From Candida dubliniensis CD36 (taxonomy: Eukaryota > Ascomycota > Pichiomycetes > Serinales > Debaryomycetaceae), in assembly GCF_000026945.1 (NCBI RefSeq), contig NC_012862.1, positions 1,046,501 to 1,110,500 on the forward strand: 64,000 nucleotides of DNA, written 5' to 3'. Positions 21,059 to 29,300 of this stretch are shown here, piece after piece. Every line of letters begins with the position of its first letter. Within the stretch, counting starts at the first letter, position 1. The notes below the pieces were generated by a model. That model saw only the letters and a program-made list of their open reading frames with translations. It searched no databases and was not told the DNA's origin. A program made the position numbers and the translations under genes.

Positions 21059-22510
21059 ATGAATTCTGGAGACGAAACCACTACTGACGATTTTGCTGAA
21101 TTTTCCGATGATTTAAGGGCACAAGAGTTGCAGTCATGTAGATATATCTATCCAGATTGTGAAATAGACCTTTCATCCTTATCTGGCACAGTTAATATTA
21201 AGGTCAAAAGTGACAAAGATATAACAATACACCTACTAGAAAAAACCTCTGAGGGAACCAGACATATTGCAACTAGCACGATTTCTAACTTGTCACCTAT
21301 TGTGTTGAGTTTTCAATTAAATTCAGATTATCCCTTTGAAGCACCACCGGAGATCAAAGTGGCTTGTGCCTGGATAGCCACCTCAAAAATTGATATGTTG
21401 ACAAACTCCCTTTATAATATCTGGAAAGAGTATAAAGATCAAGTACTTTTTAATTTAATAGATCATTTGCAGGATCAGGTCCAGAACCACTTGGATGAGT
21501 TGATACCGACCCCGCTAGACATTTTTGACATGGAAGAGTATTACAACCTAGTTGATTTCAATATTCAGGCCGAAATAGAAGAGTTCAATTTACAAACATA
21601 TACATGTGACATATGCCAGAAAGCTCGAAGTGGTGTGAATTGTACAAAATTTGATGAATGTGGACATGTATTTTGCAACAACTGTCTAGCAGAATATTTC
21701 GAATCTTGCATTGAATCTGGCGATATTGATAAGGTACATTGTCCAGACTTTGAGTGTACTAAAAAGTATCTCGATAAAAAGAAGAAATTTATGGAGTTAG
21801 AAACATGGATGTACAATGACAAAAAAGTAAAAGATATGTTAAATCAGGTATTGATACCGTCAACTCCTTTGACTATGTTAACAAAAATTTTAAGCAATCC
21901 AAGCTTAGTGGATCGATATTACAGTTTGTTTAAAAAAAACCAATATGAATGGATTGGTAATCTTTTGCCTAATAGATTGGTGAAATGTCCAAGAATTGGA
22001 TGTGAGGAGGTTATATTCAGAGAAGACATTGACGAAAAATTGGTTGTTTGTCCTAAATGCAAATATGCATTTTGTAATGATTGCAGGAAATCTTACCATG
22101 CAAGATTTAAGCTTTGTCTGAAAATCGATGAAAGTGGCAAGTATCTGGGCATTCCAATTGAGGATTTGGAAACGTATCCATTGTTACCACCAGATTCTTA
22201 TGACAAAAAAACAATGAACGCAAAATATGGAAGAAAGAGAATAGCTAGAGCAATCGAAGAGTATCAAATGGATCAGTTGTTCCAGCAGATGTTAAGAGAA
22301 AGAAAAACCGTTGTACAATGTCCTGGTTGTTCTGTTGCCACTGAAAAGAGTGAAGGTTGCAACAAAATGAAGTGTAGTTTATGCAAAACAGATTTTTGTT
22401 TCAATTGTGGTTCTAAAATAGAAAATAACCACGACCATTTTGTTGATCCTAGCTCTCCATGCTACAAGCTTTTATTTTTTGGCATGCCTGGTACTGAAGA
22501 TATATATTAA
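21059..22510 (+). CDS. ITT1: RBR (RING-IBR-RING) E3 ubiquitin ligase, Itt1-like
   Basis: A 483-residue RBR-type ligase that would transfer ubiquitin through a RING2 cysteine thioester. An N-terminal RWD domain at about residues 15-145 includes LSFQLNSDYPFEAPPEIKV. RING1 begins at Cys183 (CDICQKARSGVNC...CGHVFCNNC...CPDFEC), the IBR follows (VKCPRIGCEEVIFRED...CPKCKYAFCNDC), and RING2 is VVQCPGCSVATEKSEGCNKMKCSLC...FCFNCG, with the catalytic Cys expected in the EGCNKM stretch. This order (RWD plus RBR) and the length match S. cerevisiae Itt1 (464 residues), which modulates translation termination through eRF1/eRF3. The open frame starts at a TTG (21044); the first ATG is 21059. The gene ends 41 bases from the convergent neighbour. 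Confidence 0.9.
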   Translation: MNSGDETTTDDFAEFSDDLRAQELQSCRYIYPDCEIDLSSLSGTVNIKVKSDKDITIHLLEKTSEGTRHIATSTISNLSPIVLSFQLNSDYPFEAPPEIKVACAWIATSKIDMLTNSLYNIWKEYKDQVLFNLIDHLQDQVQNHLDELIPTPLDIFDMEEYYNLVDFNIQAEIEEFNLQTYTCDICQKARSGVNCTKFDECGHVFCNNCLAEYFESCIESGDIDKVHCPDFECTKKYLDKKKKFMELETWMYNDKKVKDMLNQVLIPSTPLTMLTKILSNPSLVDRYYSLFKKNQYEWIGNLLPNRLVKCPRIGCEEVIFREDIDEKLVVCPKCKYAFCNDCRKSYHARFKLCLKIDESGKYLGIPIEDLETYPLLPPDSYDKKTMNAKYGRKRIARAIEEYQMDQLFQQMLRERKTVVQCPGCSVATEKSEGCNKMKCSLCKTDFCFNCGSKIENNHDHFVDPSSPCYKLLFFGMPGTEDIY

Positions 22511-22551
22511 CTTTGCGTACACATTATTCAGATGTAACAAGAAAAATTTGT

Positions 22552-24318
22552 TCAATACTTGCTAGGTTGTTTGTGAGGACGGCCATATCTGTAACATTCT
22601 CTGTATAGCCTTCTTCTCCTAAACTCGTAAACGATATCCAGATGAACAACACCTTCCATATTGTCATATATCCAACCTTGAGATTCATTATTTTTGACAA
22701 TAAATAGATTTGGATTCAAAGATCTTTCGCGAATAAATTCATTTGGCTCAGTATCCAAATTCCATTTATTGACAAGCCCAAAATCAAACTTCCAATCATT
22801 TGGTGGATATACTTTGGATAAGTGATCAACTCCAGGTGGACGTTTCCCCGCAATTCTCGCTTTGTTGTTCTTGTCGTATATGGTGGTGGAATAACGATAA
22901 AATGCCCATGAATGTTTTAAAATACTCTTTATTTGTAGCTCATAGATTTCAACAATTCTAGTTTCTGGTGAGTCATCCACAATGATATCGTTACGATCAA
23001 ATTGTGTAATTGTATCATTGGCATCTTTAATAATAATTTCTGGGACAGATTCTTCTTCTTTTTTGGCTTTTTCAATAGCTGCTCTGGCTTTTCTGGCCTT
23101 GCTGGCTTCAACAAGAAACTTTTTACAGTTTGGATGACATAAGATCGCTCCAGTCCATCCTCCTTGAATAAAGATCAACCGCCATGGCACATACTTTCCA
23201 ACAAATAGTATGCCAAAGGTGGATAATAAGACACCATAAAAAATAAAAGTGGATAACCGTTCATCTTTAAACCCACCTGTTTCGTAGTAAAACTTTTCTG
23301 CATTATTTATACCCTTTAAAATATCTGTCGTTAAATTTTGAAAATCTCTTAAATTGATCAATAAAGCAATTTGTGATTTTCTGTGTTTAGCAACGTCATC
23401 TTTCTTTGGAGACTCTGAGTCAAGAGGCATCAGCGACGAGACAGTGACTTCTGAAGTCTCCTCTGATATTGAGTATGTAGAAGAAGCCATTTCATCACTT
23501 TCTCGTAGATATTCCTCGTTAATTAAATCTTCCACTATACTCGTTTCAGGTGTTTCAAATAAAAAGCTTAACAATGATTGGCCCCTTTTTTTTACTTTGA
23601 TTAATTCTGGGTTTCTCTGTGGATGTCTGTGTACATAACCAGGGATCAAAACGCTGAATAAAACAAATATTAATGGATAGGCTAATACTAAATGGGGCCA
23701 CAAACACACTGCAGTGTACAAAACTAATGCACTGATTGTTTTCGTCGGTTTTTTCCATGCGATAATATAAAGAACTTCATACTGTAAGGCAAAAAAGTTT
23801 GTCATTTTGCCAGCCATTTGCTTTACATTGGACGTCAATACTCCCAAAGACAATCCTGGTCGTTTGTTCCTTTCTGGATCATTTAATCGCTTCTCGAATA
23901 TCTCTCTTTCTGGAATATCCTGTGGCAAAACTGATTTCAATAGTTTCTCAATCATTCTGTCAGCAAAATGTCCTGATTTACGCTTGTTGCCATCGCCATC
24001 ATCGTCGGCGGAGGTTGGAACTGACTCAATCTGTGAAATTTGTTCATCGGTCAATTCAATTGAACCGCTGCGGCCACTGCGTCTAGAACTTAAATTGCTG
24101 GAACTGTACTTTTCAAGACTCATTTCTACTATAGTTGATGCTGTACTAATGGCAATTGCTCGTTTGCTACCTGGGTTTGACTCTGCGATACTATTTCCTT
24201 TGACAACAGCCTTATTTAAAACGTCAATAGCAAAATCTTTATACGAATTGGATGATATTGAAGATGAAATAGAAGGTGATTGCTGTAATGAATCGCTGGA
24301 TTGATCTGTACTATCCAT
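22552..24318 (-). CDS. Pex30/31/32-family peroxisome-ER membrane protein (reticulon-like plus dysferlin domain)
   Basis: A 588-residue integral membrane peroxin of the TcPex24/Pex30 class, which shapes ER subdomains where peroxisomes and lipid droplets bud. A Ser-rich N-terminus is followed by hydrophobic hairpins at about residues 185-250 (TISALVLYTAVCLWPHLVLAYPLIFVLFSVLIPGY) and 353-390 (FIFYGVLLSTFGILFVGKYVPWRLIF), typical of the reticulon-homology part. The C-terminal part from about 455 has the dysferlin pattern: HSWAFYRYSTTIYDK, PPNDWKFDF, then GWIYDNMEGVV and RRRRLYRECYRYGRP. Assignment to Pex30, Pex31 or Pex32 cannot be made by eye, so no symbol is given. The start ATG is clear. Confidence 0.88.
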   Translation of the reverse strand: MDSTDQSSDSLQQSPSISSSISSNSYKDFAIDVLNKAVVKGNSIAESNPGSKRAIAISTASTIVEMSLEKYSSSNLSSRRSGRSGSIELTDEQISQIESVPTSADDDGDGNKRKSGHFADRMIEKLLKSVLPQDIPEREIFEKRLNDPERNKRPGLSLGVLTSNVKQMAGKMTNFFALQYEVLYIIAWKKPTKTISALVLYTAVCLWPHLVLAYPLIFVLFSVLIPGYVHRHPQRNPELIKVKKRGQSLLSFLFETPETSIVEDLINEEYLRESDEMASSTYSISEETSEVTVSSLMPLDSESPKKDDVAKHRKSQIALLINLRDFQNLTTDILKGINNAEKFYYETGGFKDERLSTFIFYGVLLSTFGILFVGKYVPWRLIFIQGGWTGAILCHPNCKKFLVEASKARKARAAIEKAKKEEESVPEIIIKDANDTITQFDRNDIIVDDSPETRIVEIYELQIKSILKHSWAFYRYSTTIYDKNNKARIAGKRPPGVDHLSKVYPPNDWKFDFGLVNKWNLDTEPNEFIRERSLNPNLFIVKNNESQGWIYDNMEGVVHLDIVYEFRRRRLYRECYRYGRPHKQPSKY

Positions 24319-24769
24319 TTACAGATCTTTTTTTTTTTTCTAATATTGTGTGTGTATGGCAGTTTATATAATAACTTCCTAATAGGAAAAGGAAAATATT
24401 TATTATAATTAATGTTATTATCACTTTAACCTTTTCTTTGTCGTTGCCCGTAACTACTTTTATTATTACTCTCTGAATGTGAAAAAAAAAAAAAAAGGAA
24501 AAAGAACTTAAAATCACATTATCAAGAATCAATTCACCCGAAGAAACAAAAATTATGCGGGGCGAAAAAAAACTGCACGTGATAGATATAATATACATTG
24601 AGAAAATTAGATTTTGCTTGATAAAGATGGGCTATGTCTCTTCAGGAATTGGGTTATTTATCTCAATGGTTATTTTTCTACAGATAATATATACTAGATT
24701 GCATCATCATTATAATAATCGAATGACAAAGTAAATACATATATGCCAAGTATAGTACCTCATAATTTC
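24319..24769. other. intergenic, Pex30-family upstream / STM1 downstream
   Basis: A 451-base AT-rich spacer with the promoter of the Pex30-family gene and the 3' UTR of STM1. It has A/T homopolymers near 24330 and 24482 and no credible gene. Confidence 0.55.
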
Positions 24770-26040
24770 TTACAAAGATGGGAAGTTTTTGTCATTAACT
24801 TCTGGTTTAGCAGCACCACCTCTGCCACCTCTCTTGGCGCCACCTCTGGCACCACCTCTTGCACCACCTCTTTTACCACCTCTAAATCCGCCTCTGGTGT
24901 TTTGAGGTTGTTCGTCACCAAAACTGGCATCAATATCTAAAAAGACCTTTTCCTTTTGGGCCTTGGATTTGACCTTCTTGGAGTGGGTGGAAGCAAAGAA
25001 AACTTCTTGTTCCTTTTCAATCTTTTCTTCACTGGTCCATTTTTCTTCAGCACCTTCATTGGCTTGTCTGAGTTTCTTGGATCCTTCTAATTCTTGTTTT
25101 GATAATTCCAATTCAGCAAGGTATTCTTGCAACGATTTCTTTGGAGTAGCGTTAGCAGATTCATCGTTTTCTTCAGCTTCAGCTTCCAATTCAGCTTCAG
25201 CATCTTCAGTACCTTCAACTTCACCTTCTAATTCTCTCTTGTCACTTTGACCCCATCCTTGTTGCAATTTCTTCTTAGAATCGGTCTTACCGGTTCTTGA
25301 ATGACGATCAAATGGTTTCTTGGAATGTTTGGTGGCAGTAGATTGAGGTGGAGCAACATCTTTGTTGAAGTTCTTGTTTTTCAAAGCAGCTTCGTTACCA
25401 GTTGGTTGCTTCTTCTTCTTAGCCTTGGCAGGGTCAGCTGAAGAAGGAGCGGAATCTGATTTCTTGGAAGAGGTGTTTTTCTTGACAACTTCTCTAATTG
25501 GAGCTGAAGAAGCAGCATCCTCTTCGACATCATTACCTAATAAATCGTACAAATTCTAGGGGAAAAAAAAAGAACAACGGGTTAGTATTCTAGCGTAATA
25601 TATGATGGTTCATAAAACAGAGCGTTGTGCTGGAATGGGAAAGAAAAAAATAAATCTCAAAGAAATATCTTGGAGTAATAGCCCTCACACGATCCCTTGT
25701 CTCAGTCTAAAAAAAAAGAAAAAATGATTGGAATAGCATCAAGAAATCAACAAGAATTCTATAATGACTCCCAAAAATGAAGTTTCTAAATTGACCATTG
25801 AATCTTATTTGTTGATCTCTCAATTCATGTCAAGTGGTTGTTTGGTAATTTCCAAGTTCATTGACTCTCTTAATTCATCTTCCTCCAATAAACAAATTTG
25901 GCAATTGTGGGAAACAATACACTTTCAATTGTTCCTTTTCGGAGCTTATTCCCAAGAACTTTCTTCCATTCAATGCTCTTGTTCTAAACCATTTTGATAT
26001 ACTCTATTCATGTTGAACATACTTTGTTTTGAAAAGACAT
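24770..26040 (-). CDS. STM1: Stm1 ribosome-preservation factor, spliced (exons 26040-26023 and 25555-24770)
   Basis: Stm1 binds 80S ribosomes, inserts into the mRNA channel to keep dormant ribosomes intact, and links to TOR signalling. Exon 2 alone opens only at a TTG, but it is preceded by CCCCTAG (3' splice site) and a TACTAAC branch site on minus (plus-strand GTTAGTA at about 25581-25587). About 450 bases further up, ATG TCT TTT CAA AAC AAA is followed directly by GTATGT. Joining them gives MSFQNK-NLYDLLGNDVEED, which matches the yeast start MSNPFDLLGNDVED. The spliced protein is 267 residues: a conserved DRHSRTGKTDSKKKLQQGWG block in the middle, an acidic Ala/Glu-rich part, and a C-terminal RGG-rich tail (GGFRGGKRGGARGG) ending NDKNFPSL. 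The N-terminal homology makes the splice model strong; RNA data would settle it. Confidence 0.9.
25556..26022 (-). other. STM1: STM1 intron (467 nt)
   Basis: The 5' splice site is GTATGT (26022-26017), the branch site is TACTAAC about 25 bases before the 3' end, and the 3' splice site is CCCCTAG ending at 25556. The phase is 0. The intron is long for this genome and contains a plus-strand open frame (25764-25997). Confidence 0.85.
25764..25997 (+). CDS. small ORF antisense inside the STM1 intron (77 aa), possible gene
   Basis: This starts at a true ATG and lies wholly within the STM1 intron on the opposite strand. The predicted protein begins MTPKNEVSKLTIESYLL and has amphipathic helical character, one Trp-rich patch (QIWQLWETIHFQLFLFGAY) and three Cys near the end (IQCSCSKPF). 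Codon choice is coding-like for this genome (TTG for Leu, CAA, GAA, no CTG), unlike the other small frames here. I recognise no family. It could be a small real gene sharing STM1's intron, a fragment of a longer spliced gene, or chance. No promoter element is diagnostic. Confidence 0.35.
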   Translation: MTPKNEVSKLTIESYLLISQFMSSGCLVISKFIDSLNSSSSNKQIWQLWETIHFQLFLFGAYSQELSSIQCSCSKPF

Positions 26041-26363
26041 TGTTTTACCTGGTGTTTTCTTTCCTTTCCTTTCCTTTCTTTTCAGTGCTTGGAAGCAAAA
26101 AATTTTTCTTTTCAACGAAAGAAAATTTTTTTTTTTTTTTTTTGAGCTTGAAATTTAGCAAATCTTGTAAGACAATAAAGGTTTCACCTCACTCTCTCAC
26201 ACACACTTTCTTTCTTTCTCTTCCATTAAAAAGATCTCTGTCATTTTTCTTGCTAGTTTAAACAATTGAAAAAATGTTTATGTGCAGGATGATAATTCAG
26301 TGCTGGGTAAATTCCTCTCTTACAGTTGCTTAAAGAATTGATATGAACTATTATACATTATTC
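26041..26363. promoter_or_regulatory. STM1 promoter / SEC7 3' region
   Basis: A 323-base spacer upstream of STM1 exon 1. On plus it carries a CCTTT pyrimidine repeat (about 26062-26085) and a long T-run (about 26127-26143), so on the STM1 strand these are AAAGG and poly-A tracts of the kind common in highly expressed translation genes. No further gene is seen. Confidence 0.5.
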
Positions 26364-29300
26364 CTACTTTCTGTTTTTTTCTTTAACGTTGTCAGAAATA
26401 CTAACAAATTCTTCACCTACTCTAGTCAAAAAGGCTTTTATAGCCAAGCGCAACTCGCTGGACATACTCTTTGTAAACAATTTCAATGTCAAGTGATATA
26501 AAACAGGACAATGTTTCACAAAGTCATCATCATCCAATTCAACATATCCCTCATAAATTTCCACTATCACCGGCTTCCATGTTGAAATGTTTCGTTGCTG
26601 GTTAGTTTCATCAAGGTCTGAATACCTTTCGACAATTGTGTTGCACAATGGTACAAGATAATCCAATAAACTCTGCTTGTTTGCTGGTGATGTCTTGTCA
26701 TCATCACAATACATTCTAAAAGTGATGTTAATAAACACAGCAGCAGAGGACGATTCTTGTTTCAATAAATTTGGTAACCTCTCTATTACACCAGCGTTCC
26801 ATAATCTGACTCGCAAATCGTAATCATCATTAAACTTTTTAGCGAAATTGTAACTCTTGAATAACAATTTTGCCATCTTCAACAAATAATGATAAGGCAC
26901 ATTTTCATAAAAGTCATCGCTTTCAAATAGTTCAGACAATGATTGTATTAATAACAATTGCAACACACTTTTCACAACAATAGATGATTTATCTTTTGAT
27001 TTTTTCAATCTTTCTTCAGCATCATCGATAATAGGATTCTTGCTTTCCCTGTGTTCCACTTCTTCTCCACCAATATCACTTGAACCACCTTCGCCATCTT
27101 TAGCAGTTCTATTTCTGAGTGGATCGGATGTAAACAACTCTTTAGCGGTTGTTAATTCAAACAAGTTGCTAAGAGCATCCGAAACTTTTCCCCAATGTTC
27201 ATAATTAAAGTTTTGGGCATTGTCAATTAATAATGAAATCAAGCATTCGCGTCCAATACGAGCAATTGTATCGTTTTCTTGACATATACAAGATATTATC
27301 AACTCAAGATAGCCATCAAGAAAGCTGTTCAAGGCATCAAAATAATGAGTGAATAATGTCATCATGCTTTTCAAAGCTTGAATCAAAGTTGTTGATAGCC
27401 AAACTGACAATTGGTCATTAATATCATCAAGCCCAATCTCCCAGTGATTACTCAATACATGAAAGATAGGAAACAACAAGTTTTCACAAATGATTTTCCA
27501 AAATTCAAAATCAAAATACTGACCATATTTCATCAACACATCAAACAAATTAGTCAAGGCTCGTGATCTAACCTCCAACTCTTCTCCAGTCATAATAATA
27601 TCATGGAAACCATACAAAACCGGGAACCACAATTTCACTAGATGCTCATTTTTTTCAATGTCAGGAACGATTGGTTTATTATCTTCGCCAGTGTTAAGAA
27701 CAGTGTATTGGGCAATTTCATGGATTAGTCTGGACAATACATCTAACGATAGTAAACTGATTCTTTGGAACTTTTCGTTTTTGGCCATTACCGTGAAACA
27801 AACCACTAAATCTGAAAATGAGTCTTGGAGTCTTACTTCCTCAACATATTCTTTGTTTATCCAGTTGGCCATTTTGTAAGCTTTCATCACAATTGACTCT
27901 TTGTTCTCTTTGGCTGCAGCAGTGCAAACCCCAAATATTGTTTTCCACCCGGATTTAATTTTATCAGCTCTGGCAAGAATCATATTGTTGATGCATTCCA
28001 AAACCATATCCTTTACTTCAAGAGAATCATTGTGCAATATAACATACTCAAATGGCTTTAAAAATTCTTTTTGAAATTTAAAATGAGCCAATTCCTCGAT
28101 TTCCAAAAATCTCATTGACAACTGACGCAAAGAATCCAACGCAAAAAACAGAATAGCAGGATTAGTATGACAACCAACTGCATTGAAGGTTTCACCCATG
28201 GCAGCCCAAAGCTGAGACCATTCTAAACGGATTCTACTCATATTGTAGTAACAAATATCCACAACCTTTTGTAATGAATAGGTTCTAGGGTTGGTGCTTT
28301 GACCAGAAGAATCTATTTCCTCTTGTGCTACCTCAGATAATGCTCTGACAAACTGGACAATACTTTCTCCCGATAAATTAGCACTATTTGTAAACACTTT
28401 ATCAATAGCAACTTCCAACTCCGTCTTTGTCAATAAGCTAGCAGCTTCAGGAGACAATTGCTGATTGTGGAACTTGCTTGCTGCTGTTTGAGCCGGTGTT
28501 TGGGAAGAAGAAAACGACCTGAAGAAGCTACTGCTAGTTCGAGAAGTTTCCAAAGAGTTCCTAGTTACAAGTTTGGCAATGGTAACGTCTGGAATCGAAT
28601 CCTGATCCACACCTTGAGCAATTAACTGTAATCGTTCCAATTGCGATATAGATGTTAAAATTTGAACCCAAGCATCACGACCCAAATGGTCACCTTCAGA
28701 AACTGCCAAATCCAACATGATGTAAATTGAATCGATGTTTTTTTGTTTCATTTCTTCGTAATTATGGAGATTCTGAAATTGAACCAAAGCACTAATAAAA
28801 GACGTTTTGGCATAATCCAAACCAAACATACACGCAATGCGAATAGATAACTTAATTCCTTCAAGACATGTTCGGCTGACATCCTCTTCATCATATTCTT
28901 TGAAAGGCGGAGTGAGTGCAGCTAATACCGACATCCACAATGTATCAAAAATCGATTTCACGTGCAACACATTGCTCGCAGCATAGAATATGCCCTCCAG
29001 ATCATCTGACTTTGATTTTTTGCCCAAGTTTCTCATCAACTTTTCTGTCTTGGTTGACATTTCTTTTGATGCATGAATGTATGCTTCACGTGTAACATCT
29101 CGCCCACCAAAGAACCCTATTGATTGACCAGATGCAGGAACAGAAAGATCTCCCGCTAATAATGCTGCATGTTGTTCTGATTGTAACTTGATCTCGTCAT
29201 TGAGAATTTCATCATAAATCTTTTCCAAGAATTCTCTGGGTAAATCCTTACCATCATCAATTCCAGAATTGTTCATAATAAAGCTGTCGATCGTCATTCT

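Noticed and set aside
25556..26022. snoRNA inside the STM1 intron
   Set aside because: I looked for C-box (RTGATGA) and D-box (CTGA) pairs on the STM1 strand and found no convincing combination with a terminal stem.
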